Notes: generated from the sequence alone by a model not told the origin. A stretch of 60,000 nt of DNA from Diphasiastrum complanatum (GCA_029204225.1 CM055110.1:43259862-43319861); one strand, 5' to 3'. Positions 1 to 10,319 are shown, counted from the stretch's first letter. A program made the numbers and translations.

Positions 1-308
1 GCCACTGCTAGTAAGGACATAGGGAATAGCATCAGCTTCTCCACAGGTGTACGTTCACCGTAGATTTCACAAGCTTGCTCGTAGATCTGGAGGAACCGGA
101 TGGGATCTGATGATCCGTCATATTTTGGTATCTCCATCTGTGGTGCTCTTTGGACTGCTGGCAAGGGAGCGACAGGTACGGGTTGGCCCATTGGATCCAT
201 TGGTGCTGGTTCCGGTTCTGCCTCTTGTTGCACAACTGCTAACCTAGGAAGGTGTGGTGTCTGATTTGCTATCCTTTGTGCTATCGATCGTCCCAATCTC
301 AGATTCAT
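1..308 (-). CDS. Gag N-terminus of OTA-1 (partial at window edge)
   Basis: The frame opens at the ATG at 308 and stays open to the window edge, about 102 codons. It starts MNLRLGRSIAQRI, passes through a Pro/Glu-rich linker, and reaches PKYDGSSDPIRFLQ followed by YEQACEIYG, a pattern typical of the capsid region of plant gypsy Gag proteins. Gag packages the element RNA into cytoplasmic particles. No stop or frameshift is visible in this part, so the element may be younger than OTA-2 and OTA-3. The remainder, including the zinc knuckles, is outside the window. Confidence 0.8.
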   Translation of the reverse strand, partial: MNLRLGRSIAQRIANQTPHLPRLAVVQQEAEPEPAPMDPMGQPVPVAPLPAVQRAPQMEIPKYDGSSDPIRFLQIYEQACEIYGERTPVEKLMLFPMSLLAV

Positions 309-1448
309 CCGATGGTGGTTTTCAAAGTGATTGGATCTTGCTTATACAGTAGGATGCAGTCTGGATCTTCAAGGATCTGATCGATCTGATCGGTCGAAAG
401 TGAATTTTAGGCCTTTTACGGTGGTTTTTCCTTGATAACTTTTAACTCTTTGCACTGATTGACCTGAGATTCTGATAGTAGCTGGATCTGATGTAGATCT
501 TTCCACTAATCTTGTCTGCAAGGGTTATCTTGTGCGAGGGTTGGCTGTGCAAGGATTCTTTAGCTATTTTTGCAGGTAAAAAACTTGATATCTTTCATAT
601 CTTTGGGAAGTAACTCTCACAAGGTTCACAGTAGCTGGATCTGGATCAGATCTCACTATAGAATTCTTTGCGAGAGTTAACTCTCGCAAGAAGTGAAAAT
701 TTCACTGTCTGCGAGGGTTCAAAACCACTTTTTTGGCTTGATATTCACCAGATCTTCACATTAACTCTCGCATGCTTCATCACTGATGTAAATTGCCATT
801 TTGAATCGATTAAGAGGGTCTGCGAGAGTTCTTACTGGAAGGATTTGCTGGATCTTCACTTTTTATGATTTTTTAGCACTTAAATCCAATTTTCTGCTCA
901 CTAGTTCTCTCTAACTTACAATAGACGAACTAAATTATATGAAAAACCTAATCTACTTGTCGTTGTCTTGATGTCCGCTCTGCATGAAAAAAAACAAACA
1001 AGACACATTAGTATTTTAATGCTTGATCATACTAATGGTTAAGGGTGAGCAAGTGCACGTTTTACATTAATAATATGCGAAGAATATAAAATTTAAATAT
1101 TTCAAAGAAACTTACACGTGGAGGATTACCCTCACTAACTCTCGCAAGCTCTTCTGTGTCCTGGTCTCACTGAGATGGAACTTCAAAATCCTCTACGAGA
1201 GTTCTTGACCACTTGAACTAAAAATTTTGCTGTCTGCGACTGTTCACTTGTACTTTCCCGTCTTTTTTTTTCTTTCCCCTTGGAGGCTGGCCTCCTCTAC
1301 CCTCTCACACCTCCTCCACTAGTTGTGAACAGTCCAAACACAAAAAAATACAGAAAACTAACTCTAAACTCCCAAAAATCTACCTAAACTATTCTAAAAA
1401 GCAAGAAAATAGCTAAAATGCAGCTAAACTAGTTAGTGGAAACCTATG
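309..1448 (-). other. OTA-1 untranslated leader with dispersed inverted motifs
   Basis: This stretch lies between the primer site and gag and has no supported gene. It is rich in GGATCT/GATC words (for example 346-400) and carries the motif TGCGAGAGTTC or its complement GAACTCTCGCA, with variants, in both orientations: near 533, 611, 668-689, 709, 761, 821, 1137 and 1190. The same motif occurs in the pol-accessory spacer of OTA-2 (20238-20531). Confidence 0.7.
668..689. repeat. 22-bp perfect palindrome of the leader motif
   Basis: Two copies of the leader motif meet head to head: TTGCGAGAGTT is followed directly by its exact reverse complement AACTCTCGCAA. It is the only place in the leader where two motif copies abut. 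Confidence 0.9.
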
Positions 1449-1464
1449 CCCGGCAACGGCGCCA
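1449..1464 (-). other. Primer binding site matching the tRNA-Asp 3' end
   Basis: The plus strand reads CCCGGCAACGGCGCCA, the 3' end of plant tRNA-Asp(GUC) including CCA. The element RNA therefore reads TGGCGCCGTTGCCGGG. It starts one base after the LTR end. The same primer is known for Athila-type plant gypsy elements. Confidence 0.9.
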
Positions 1465-1499
1465 CTGTAGGGTCAAAGGTTCTCGCGTTGTATAGCCCT

Positions 1500-1510
1500 C
1501 CCGCCTGTCA
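1500..1510 (-). promoter_or_regulatory. U5 segment complementary to the tRNA-Asp anticodon arm
   Basis: The plus strand reads CCCGCCTGTCA, identical to the anticodon stem and loop of plant tRNA-Asp (recalled sequence). The element RNA therefore carries the complement TGACAGGCGGG about 36 nt upstream of the primer site. Nearby GTTGTATAG at 1488-1496 also resembles the 5' arm of tRNA-Asp. A second contact with the primer tRNA is an inference. Confidence 0.5.
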
Positions 1511-1690
1511 AGAAGGGTTGGATCACTGGATAGGTACCTAACTATGCATAGATGCTACTTTTAGTTAATTTCCTACTTTCTCCCTTAACTCTACTCACCA
1601 CTAACACTACTCTCCTTTAACTCTACTCCTCTACACTAACATTCACCATGATTTGGGTGAAGGGAAGGGATAGAAAAGACGAGGGTGAGA

Positions 1691-1694
<4 letters not shown>

Positions 1695-1743
<49 letters not shown>
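1695..1743. repeat. (GA)n microsatellite
   Basis: About 24 uninterrupted GA units inside the OTA-1 LTR. Confidence 0.97.
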
Positions 1744-1747
<4 letters not shown>

Positions 1748-2330
1748 GGTTAGCTCAAATGCTCCTTATGTTTGCTAATGGAAAAACATTCACTACGGCA
1801 AACAATAAACATGAAAATAGAAAGCAATGGAAAACACAAAGGTCGAGAGAGACGTTTGGGGCATGGTGCCCTTTTATTCTTGGGGAGGCCCTTGTCCCAT
1901 TCACCCTATTGGCTACTTGAAGTGGCAAGGATTGAAATCCTAGCCCTTCAAAGAAACACAAAAAGATCTAATGGTGCACAAAGAAGCACACCCCATCTAC
2001 TACCATTTGACTTTGACTCAACCTTGTAAGTTAGACTTTGGCCTTTAACTTATTTTACTTGCACCTAAGGCCCAATTCACTAGAACACAACTTAAAAAAT
2101 TTGCTCATTGGGCTGAGCTTATACACGCAGGAAGCCAGTGCCTTGCACTTATTATTCTAATTGTACATTGTACTATGGCAAGGTCCACTAGGTAAGGCTT
2201 GGCCAATAGTATTTTGAGTGATGGGGCCCACTTATTTATTTATGTACAGGAAATACCCACAACATGGAGGAGATAATCATCATTGATCAGGGATATGGAT
2301 TGCCACAAGTAGTGAATAGCAAATGAGGGT

Positions 2331-2757
2331 GCTTTTTTTTTCCAAAAATGGTAGAGTTTCTTCCTTCTCATTAAGCATGAAAATAGTGTACAAATGGTGC
2401 CTTTTTATAAAATGGGGAAGGCCCTTGCCCCTCAATCCTATTGGCTAATATTCACAATGATCCTATCCACTCATGTTGGACCCAACTTGATCCAAGGGTC
2501 CACAAAAAGTACATTAGAAATCACAAGATTCATGTGAGTCCCAATTTGGACCCAACTCTCAAAAGTGATCTCTAAGTTTAAAATTAACATTAGGCCTCTA
2601 GTTTTATTTTAATTCCAAGGCCCAAGTCATATTTATTTACAACTTTATTTGCGTGCTCATTGGGCCATGGGCTTATACACGCAGGATGCCATGCCCTTGC
2701 AATACATTTTATTGGATGATTTTATTTATTTACACTTTGTTGGGAATACCCCCAACA
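2331..2757 (-). repeat. Truncated OTA-family LTR
   Basis: On the minus strand it starts with the hairpin-forming terminus TGTTGGGGGTATTCCCAACA at 2757 and ends in a T-rich stretch near 2331, without the U5 part. It is very similar to the OTA-2 LTR at 16344-16743, including CCCTTGCCCCTCAATCC and GACCCAACTTGATCC. It may be a truncated solo LTR. The 66 bp between it and the OTA-1 LTR are unassigned. Confidence 0.8.
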
Positions 2758-3879
2758 ATCATGTGAGTTGTACTCATGAGTGTGTTCTCATGAGTGGCTC
2801 ATGAGTCCAAGTACTACTGGTTTTCAGCCCCACTCCCCATGTTGTTATAGTTTGAGCTTGATATGTTTATCACCATCGGATTTTTATTTCTACATCCTTT
2901 CATTGGTGTTGTCTTTGTTATTCTTGAAACTTTGTCGTTCTCATCCCCAATTGCCATAACCGCTATTGTTTTCTCATCAGTTCAACTTCTGCTACATTCA
3001 CCTTCATCAAGTCACGGGCCTCCTTTTCTCATAATGAGATGGCTTCATTTGAGCTGCTTGGCACATTCCTCCTTCAAAGTTGTTTTTTGCGTGCTCATTC
3101 TTCCCATACCCTATCTTTGCTCTTTCTTTGGATAATTTGATTATCCTTGAAATCATGTGTTGATGATCTTCTAATTAAGGCCAATGTATCTTGTGTCTTC
3201 TAGCTCTTTCTTTTTCTTCTTCTTGTAGCTATCTCTTCACAAAATTTCACTTCAAGTTCCTCAACTCAACTACTTTCAGAAATCCTTATCAATGAATCAC
3301 AATAAATGGGCAAACTCTCTAAGATTGTGAATTTTCTCAACCGGAGCTCCAGCCCAGTGGAGATGCTGAAAATTATTTTCTTATGATTTAGTAATTCTTG
3401 CAGGCTATAGCTACCTGTTGCTGAAATCATGATACCTGCTAGTCTTGCAGTTGGAAAATTTTGATGCTGGAGATCTGGGGTTTGTGCCATAGTTTGACAG
3501 ATGAGAGGAATTTGCCACATGTGGCCACATTCATCATAGATTTTTATGATATTACAAATGAGAATGTCAATAACAAGTTGATAGTTGTTCTTAAGGTAAA
3601 TGAGTCTGAAATTATAAAGGAACAAAAAATGGAGAGAGTTAGTCTTATGATCATGAATGGAACACTTTCAAATGTAGAAAACTCATAAAGCCTCAACCAA
3701 TCAGAAAATGATATTTGGTGGTTGGCAGCTTTTCAGGTATCATTAGTTCCTTTATAAATTCTATAGGGATAATTTTATATGGATTCTATTTGGATAATCT
3801 TCTCTATGTTAAAATTATGCTAAATCAATTTTTTTTTTCTTTATGAAAAAAGACCATGACATTCTCTCATGGATATTTA
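2758..3879. other. AT-rich stretch, no supported gene
   Basis: I see no recognisable gene. A hydrophobic frame at 2863-3135 and a frame at 3461-3688 have no recognisable motifs. The second is just upstream of the decayed gene at 3880-5030 and in the same orientation, so it could be its eroded 5' part. Confidence 0.4.
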
Positions 3880-5030
3880 ATAGAACGTCATATCCTGCCA
3901 CCATCAAAATTCACATGGAGGAAGTTCTACTCGGTGTTCCTGGAATTGGCACTTTCAACGTAGAATGACATTTAGCAGAAGATCTGAAGACATTAAAATG
4001 TATGTTCAATGTATCTCATGGCACTAACTCTAAACACTCTTGTTTGTACTGCATGAAGACAACAAAAAACATGACAATGAGTACATGAATATCAAGAGAA
4101 AGAGAAGATCCTAATTGGAAACCCGTACTACCGATTCCTATTTAGAATGTTCATATTTGTACATTGCATGCAGAGGTGCGTATAATAGAAAAAACAATAT
4201 ATCTTCACATCTTGTTTGCATGAAATACCAAGTCGGAGTCATCTTCAAAGAAAGCTATATCCAAATTAGAGGATGTATTGTCTAAAGATGGCTTGCATAA
4301 AGGCCATGTTAATAAAAAAATACGATAAGCTTTCAGGTAATTTTAGGAAATATTTCATACAAATCGAACATTAGAGGATCCAAAGCTCGTAGATTTTTAT
4401 CAAATTATTCTGGAAAAGAAATTAAAATTCAATATTCAATTTGGAAAGAGATGATAACTAGAACTCAAGATTTCGAATAACGAGGTTCTTCTCGACTGCT
4501 CAAAGTAAAAGTTTGGAAAAAATTAGACAACATGGTAAAATACTTAAGAAAAGATCAATTTTCAAATACTGATGTACAAATGATATAGAAAACAACCAGT
4601 GAATTTGTGGATGCAGTTCAAAGTGCATGGGGAGCAAATCATATAACACATTATATGGTAAGATTTTGGTGTAACACTATTGTAGACAAATATGTGCAAT
4701 TAATTTAGATACTTTTGTTACTGATTTATATATTGTTTGTATGACATTACGGCATCATTCGACATTCTTTGCAAGAAATAGTGGAAGTCTTAGCATATGG
4801 TCATCACAAGGAATGGAAAAATCTCATTGGCAAGCAAGAGCGGCATTTCATAAAAGTACACAACATGGTGAAACCAGCACAAAGAATAGCTATATATTGC
4901 AACTTTTTCAATGGTTTTACAGAAGAATCCAAATTCGTCATAAAACAAAATCGACGGATTATAAAAATTTCAAAAAGCATGCAAATTTATACAAGCCAAT
5001 AGCAATACACATACAGAGATATTTTGTATA
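3880..5030 (+). pseudogene. Decayed transposase-like or multicopy gene of unknown family
   Basis: Three-frame reading gives one coherent but broken protein. In order it shows GVPGIGTFNVE, then DLKTLKCMFNVSHG leading to a C-x2-C pair (CLYCMK), then VHICTLHAEVRI, then KARRFLSNYSG, then FVDAVQSAWGANHITHYM, and finally SIWSSQGMEKSHWQAR and LQLFQWFYRRI. Stops occur after FNVE and after MST, and frames shift several times. GTAAG directly after THYM (4658) looks like an intron donor. From memory, proteins with TLHAEVRI-V-EK and SQGMEKSH motifs are multicopy uncharacterised proteins in non-seed plants and some animals, suggestive of a mobile element, but I cannot name the family. It ends tail to tail with the minus-strand gene at 5093. 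Confidence 0.6.
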
Positions 5031-5092
5031 TTAAATGAAAAATATTAGAAAGTCTGGTTTTCCATTATCTACTCTGTTTTCGACACTTTCTT

Positions 5093-6575
5093 TTATGAAA
5101 GTTGCAATTTAGAATCATGCAACAATTTTCTTCTTTTGTACAAATCCAAGACCTCATAGTTTTCATGCTTACTCAAATCAGCATACGCAACATACAATGC
5201 AAAATGTGATGATCTAGGCATGTAATTCATTGGTCCATATCCTAAAATTTTAAGTGCAATAGTTTTCTTAACAAAAATTATTCTATTCACCCTATTAAAA
5301 TTATGTCCGCCAAGAAAATGAGAAAGTGCCTTGATTGCCATAATCATTGTCTCACCATGTTAATAGAATTTTGAATGGGCAACACTTATCTCATTATTCT
5401 TGAAGAACTTTAGATAATGTCCCAGTGCATGGTCTCTTGAAATTTCTCCAAGAAAATCTTTGCCCTCCTCGACGAATTGCAAAATCATCAAGGTAAAGTG
5501 TTTTTTGAAAAGAAAAAATACAAAGTAAGCTCCAGTATAAAATCTGACATCACAGATCAACAGATACAAAAAAAGATACAAAAAATATGCATTCGGCTTT
5601 GTCTTTCTCGATTACTATCTCACCATCAATATTATGACCACCTCTCAATGTCAATAAGATTAGTGTATAGACAGTTGGTTTTGGAAAACCAAGCTGATTT
5701 TGAAATCTAAGAAACTCCTCTTTAGAAGGAAGATCATTTTCTTTTTGGCGCATTTTCTCAACAACCATTTTCAAGCAATCTTTTAACACCAAGGAGAAGA
5801 GAATCAATATCGTAATTAATTATATTAGAAAATTCATGCAGCTCATTGATCAAAATGCAAAGAGTCTTGGCCTCTGTGAAATAAAAAAGATCTGTTATAT
5901 CCGATAAGGTAAAAAAATAATTATTATCTATATTGTAAGTAGGCAAGGTGATTAGAGATTTATCGGTTGGAGAAAGGGTAGTGGCAGTTCTAGGGCTATA
6001 ACAAAGTCCTATTTCGGGCAAGATCAAAATCTGTACAATTATCTAAACTAACGCTTGTATCAATAAAAATTTTTTCTATATCTACAAACTTGGATTTGTC
6101 AGATTTTGTATCGTTGGAAGAAGAAGCTCTTGAGGTAGAAGGACTGGAAACATCCAAATCATCAAAATATTTAACAAAGAAAAAAAAACAAAGTCAGATT
6201 GAAACTCTACAAATCTACACTTTTTATTGTGTAATTGACAATCATCTACAAACTTGAAATCGTCATGCAACTTGGTGAACATTCTATCAAGCTTAGCTTT
6301 ATAACTATGCAGGTCGAGGCTCACCAAGTCATGATAATGAATCATGTCTTTATTTTGAGATCTGAATAAGGGGGTACTGAGCAGAGACTTAAATCTGAGA
6401 TAAATCTCAAAAAATGCTTCCACACCAGGACCCTTTGTGATAGAAGGAAGAACAAAAAGAAAAAAACAAAAAGTGTCTTGAAATACTCGATATTCTCCAT
6501 AAGACCAAATTCACGAAAAAAAGATTGCAGATTGGAATCAAAATTAAACATTTTCGAAAAAAAAATTACTGACAA
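5093..6575 (-). pseudogene. Decayed gene of unknown function, left of the palindrome array
   Basis: Consecutive minus-strand frames read like one eroded protein of roughly 450-500 residues. From the start: a stretch with FGLMENIEYF, then FFEIYLRFKSLLSTPLFRSQ and DMIHYHDLVSLDLHSYKAK, a Ser/Lys-rich linker, then FTLSDITDLFYFTEAKTLC, then KMRQKENDLPSKEEFLRFQ, then RDHALGHYLKFFKNNEIS, and last GPMNYMPRSSHFALYVAYA near the stop at 5093. Frame changes near 6420, 6090, 5800 and 5580 and a stop near 5350 break it; some could be introns. No known domain is recognised. Its 5' end is about 20 bp from the left palindrome triplet, and it is divergent to the gene at 7776-9434. Confidence 0.45.
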
Positions 6576-6597
6576 ACTGATAAAAACAAGGTTGGGA

Positions 6598-6828
6598 TAT
6601 CAATTTCAAGCGCGAAATGATAGGGACATAAATGAAACTGGAAAGCACTATGTGCTCAGGACCGATATCAAGAAAATGGGTATCGGTTTCCAGCACGCAT
6701 ACAAAGGTCAATGTAAATCAAAATGAGAACGCGCGTTTGAAAGCGATACCCGAGATACCAATATCGATTTCAAGCGCAGATGTAAAAACGAAGTATGCCA
6801 CATAGAAAGAGGATGTTTGAAAACGATA
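6598..6828. repeat. Left triplet of palindromic units
   Basis: Half-sites: forward 6598-6614, reverse 6651-6667; forward 6681-6697, reverse 6732-6748; forward 6762-6778, reverse 6812-6828. Units are 67-70 bp long with 13-bp gaps. The best copies read TATCAATTTCAAGCGCG and TATCGATTTCAAGCGCA; reverse copies read, for example, TATCGCTTTCAAACGCG on the minus strand. Confidence 0.85.
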
Positions 6829-7208
6829 TCAGACGCAAAAATTGCAAAAATCTCATGAAAATCCATGTCAAAAATGATGAATTTATAAAAAAGAATTTGC
6901 ACGTGTGGAATCCGATCGAAATGACACGAGACATTCAATGATTCGTTGAGAATATTCTTCGTACATTGAATGATTGATGCGACAGTTCTCACGTGCGAAA
7001 TGACATATGTCGATGTCTGATTCGTCCATGTGCTTTCTCCCACATGTCCCTAATCAATATGTCATAATTGCATTTACGGATGGACATGTGGACCACTGAA
7101 AAACTGCCATTTGGCATCGGCCATTTTTCGCACTTGCGCAATTTTTTTACATATACTCTCCACGGAAAAGTCATTTTTGCACATAAAAATTTAATTCTTG
7201 TTTTGCGA

Positions 7209-7437
7209 TATCGCTCTCAAGCGTGACCACCTATCATCCGCCAATGCCTCCCCCCACCCCCCGGGTGCTCAATACCGATACTGTGGTCTGTCCGATATCA
7301 CTTTCGAACCTGGAATTTTTTTGTTATCCCTTAAGTGTTCTCCTACGCTCAAGTCCGATATTCAATCTTGGTATCGATTTCAAGCGCGTTTTCTGTGCAA
7401 AAGAATTTGAATTCTTTCTGCACGCTTGGAAGCGATA
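7209..7437. repeat. Right triplet of palindromic units
   Basis: Half-sites: forward 7209-7225, reverse 7264-7280; forward 7296-7312, reverse 7344-7360; forward 7372-7388, reverse 7421-7437. Units are 65-72 bp long with gaps of 15 and 11 bp. In the last unit the loop is itself palindromic (GTGCAAAAGAATT against AATTCTTTCTGCAC), giving a nearly continuous 66-bp hairpin. Confidence 0.85.
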
Positions 7438-7775
7438 TTCCAATTTTGAGTTTTATTTTTAATTCTGTCTTTTATTTCTGAAAATACTGGCTAGGGTGAA
7501 GTCCACTACCCGTGCCAGAACCCTGTACAACCTTCCCTTGCCCATGTCCCTCTTGGAATAGGCCAACGATGTGGTAGGAAGCAAGTCTAGCTGAGCGAGA
7601 TAAAGAAACTTCAGAGAGCAACTGAATTGTTGATTCTGAAACCTCCCTTTGGTCGATCTGTTAGGAATGTCAACATGCTGCTCGGGCTTCATGTTCGTTT
7701 TGTTGTGACAGCCATGCGGGTGCTGTAGAGGACTATATATCCCAGTTTTTTTTTTAGGATTCCATTCTTCTGGCC

Positions 7776-9434
7776 GTGCATGGTAAGTGTGTTATCATCA
7801 TGCCCAAGGATTTCGTAATTTTCAAAAAACTTCAAGAACATTATTCAAGTCTTCATCTGAATAACACTAGCACCTCCAGAGATCTGCCTCTGGATAGATC
7901 AGACCTCCCGACTATCTCAAGCAAGAAGAAAAAACAGGTTGTCCCAAAAAAATCTAGATCTCGTAGGCCAACTACTTTCCTTCCTCCAAAAGTCATCCTT
8001 GTAAAGTGACCTCGTATCGTCTTGGCCACTAATTCAGCGTCTTCGAACTCTGAATCAAATTCAAAGTCTATTTTCCCTTCCTGTTACTCGTCAACTTCCT
8101 CAGAAGGTTTCTTCGCCGAAGGTTGAGATAACCCAAGAGGAGCTTGACAAGATATCAGAGAAATCTGTAAATATTATTTCCACATCCGTTGAAAACCCTG
8201 TACATAACCTTTTTGTTAGAATCTTATACGATCCTCGGTAGACATATTTTGATTCTGATCATCATAATGAGCATGAATTTCATTTAGCAAATTAAATTGA
8301 TATGCTCGGCAACTATTTTGACTTTTTTCTTCCAAATACAAATAAAAGTTTTTGATTAGGTCCCAAATTCTGTAGAGAGCTTAAAGATAAAACTTCAGAG
8401 ATTATAGATACAATTGTTGAAGCCGGCCAAATTTTTTTGTAGCAACCATATCAGTCTCGATTCCATATGAGACATTTTTGTTGTTACTCCTTTTTTCATG
8501 TGGGCAGTGAAGGCAAAACAGACCACTTTTGAAAGGGCTGCTTATTTCATCAACTATAGTGGCCAGGTGGTTTTTTATTTTATATGAAAATAAGTTTTGC
8601 TAGTTTGGTGTTGATGCCTTTTATTTTGATGATTATACTCTTGTCAAAATTGATTCTAATTTCATTTTAATTGTTGCAGTCAGCATTGGGGCCTGAACAT
8701 TCTTGCTGTGAAAATAAATAAAGAGGGAGTATCAAATATCATATGTGTGAAAATAAACTCAGCTATACACACAGAGAATTTGTTTTTTTACTTCATGATG
8801 TCGTTCGAAAAATACCGACAATGGCAAGTTCAATTGGGGAAATAACTTAAAATCTCTCAAGGTGTATACAATTTATCAATGATATGCACTTTTTTTTCTA
8901 AATATCTCGTCATAGCATGAATAAATCATATATCATAATAACAATTTTCGTTCAATATTAGCAGTTTGTACAACGAAAAGATGTTTTTAGTTGTGCATGG
9001 TTCGTGATGTATAATACAAAGCTATTTTTTGAGTGGTACAATCTACAAATTGAAGTTGATATTGACAAGATAATATTTTGTTCATTTGTTGTTCTTTTCA
9101 TTCTAATTCGTATTTCATTAGTGCCATTGTTAGTACTTTGCTCATTCACCTTGTATGTGATGACAGTTCACTCTCATACAATCCCGACAAAGTGTATAGA
9201 TTGCGTCAAGAGTTGATCAAAATTTTTGTATCGAATGGGATAAGTTTTGTTCCAGAGTTTGAGGGCACGGAAAAAAATGCTGCTCCTACCTTAACAACCT
9301 TTCAGGTTGTTCAAGATGCAGATCTTATAATATACGATCAAAGAGGCATAGAGGTCCTTCCTAATATAGAGAAAGGCGAAATAAAAGGACAAGAGATTGT
9401 TGTTTATACAGCTCCTGATACTGATATAGAATAA
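7776..9434 (+). pseudogene. Decayed gene of unknown function, right of the palindrome array
   Basis: The first frame opens MHGKCVIIMPKDFVIF at 7776 and includes a Lys/Arg-rich patch (SSKKKKQVVPKKSRSRR), ending at 8009. Downstream, shifted frames give EELDKISEKSVNIIS, then NYFDFFLPNTNKS and FCRELKDKTSEIIDTIVEAG, then KQTTFERAAYFINYSGQ. The last is followed by a plausible intron (donor near 8569, T-rich acceptor TTGTTGCAG at 8680). The final part reads YNPDKVYRLRQELIKIF and ends YTAPDTDIE before the stop at 9432-9434. Internal stops near 8240, 8296 and 8356 indicate decay. I recognise no domain. It is divergent to the gene at 5093-6575. Confidence 0.4.
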
Positions 9435-10166
9435 AAATCCTTACTGAATAGGATTATAAATGTACATAAATGTGTATATATTACCATTCAGAAAGGAGAT
9501 ACAATCTTACATGTACACAGCCCATTTATGAGATTTTTATTGATATCAATATAGATTGTTACAATCAAGTTGTGTCCATAGTACAAAATATTGTATTGCA
9601 ATTTTCAAGATTGATAAGAAACAAGAATCTTATTTTCAATTCAATAACGATGATGGACATGTATTTTCTGATAATAAATCTCAGTGTTCTTCCATTAGTT
9701 GGATAGTTCTACCAATATCTCTGCATTTGATCTGGAGCTCATGTCTTTTACGTACTTGCATAAATTTAACACAAAGTATGTTACATTTAGTATAAAGATT
9801 ATACGAGCAATTTTTGAAAGATACTATTCATAAAGAATAGAGTGTTTACAGTTACTTACAAGTTTACCATTAGAAATGAATATGAAGTATGAAGGTATAT
9901 GCAACAGTTCATGCCTGATGTAATTCAGGTGCCAATCTGCCTCCACCTCAATACAAGTCAAAAGTGCATCATTGTATATTGTTTTTATATTTTTTAGTTT
10001 AGAATGTCCATTGGTTTTCAAGTCTTGATCAAGTGGCACCCATTAATTTTTGATATTTTTCCATCTTTGGCAATAGAAGCATAAGCTCAACATTTGCTTT
10101 TCTATTTGATAACAAAATCACATCGAAGACGTTTTAATTCTGCATTCTATATCTCCATCTGATTTT
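9435..10166. other. AT-rich stretch, nothing recognised
   Basis: I see no gene, repeat or terminus here. Short frames at 9470-9795 and 9824-10039 lack recognisable motifs. Confidence 0.5.
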
Positions 10167-10319
10167 TGTTGGAATTTAATCTAACTCCTACTCATCCCAA
10201 CAGCCCTCCTTCCTTCTCTAATTTCTACTCTCTCAAATGTAACCTGCAGAAAAATGAACTGTTTTTTAAACAGTCTGCATTTTTGAACCAGTTGTCGCTA
10301 CAGTCTGGTTTTTTACTCG

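Larger units (their letters stand above)
1..2264 (-). mobile_element. OTA-1, 5' part of a Ty3/gypsy retrotransposon
   Basis: Reading on the minus strand, the order is LTR (2264 to 1466), a tRNA-Asp type primer binding site, a leader of about 1.1 kb, and the start of gag, which runs off the left edge of the window. The LTR and leader resemble those of OTA-2 (16344-26257), so it probably belongs to the same non-chromodomain gypsy group and may carry the same accessory gene, but pol and the 3' end lie outside the window. The 5 bp to the right of the LTR are TGGAG; the matching duplication cannot be checked here. Confidence 0.85.
1466..2264 (-). repeat. OTA-1 5' LTR
   Basis: About 799 bp, read on the minus strand from TGTTGTGGGTATTTCC (ending at 2264) to CCCTACA (ending at 1466), where the primer site follows. 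The right half is similar to the LTRs at 2331-2757, 12640-13149 and 16344-16743, sharing GGCCCA..TGAGC and GGGAGGCCCTTGTCCC-like words. It contains a GA microsatellite. An open frame at 1648-1920 is only LTR plus microsatellite. Confidence 0.8.
6598..7437. other. Mirrored array of six short palindromes between divergent decayed genes
   Basis: Twelve half-sites with consensus TATCGnTTTCaAGCgCG form six forward-reverse pairs in two triplets, at 6598-6828 and 7209-7437. The midpoint of the outer ends and that of the inner ends coincide at about 7018. The 380-bp centre is AT-rich, and its flanks also look partly mirrored (GCAAAAAT near 6836 and near 7178). No gene is supported inside. The position between two divergent genes suggests a shared control region, an origin-like iteron field or a fold-back structure; the sequence cannot decide. 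Confidence 0.75.

Noticed and set aside
1449-1510. tRNA-Asp gene
   Set aside because: Only the 3' end and an anticodon-arm segment are present, in the wrong order and without D and T arms. The first part is a primer binding site next to an LTR.
1648-1920. Arg/Glu-repeat protein
   Set aside because: It is the GA microsatellite and LTR sequence; the same holds for 10818-11000 and 58280-58669.
2863-3135. Hydrophobic 90-codon frame as a membrane protein gene
   Set aside because: No homology or conserved motif recognised; T-rich DNA readily gives hydrophobic frames.
6598-7437. CRISPR array or simple tandem repeat
   Set aside because: Units are degenerate, paired head to head in mirrored groups, and lie in plant nuclear DNA; there are no identical direct repeats with unique spacers.
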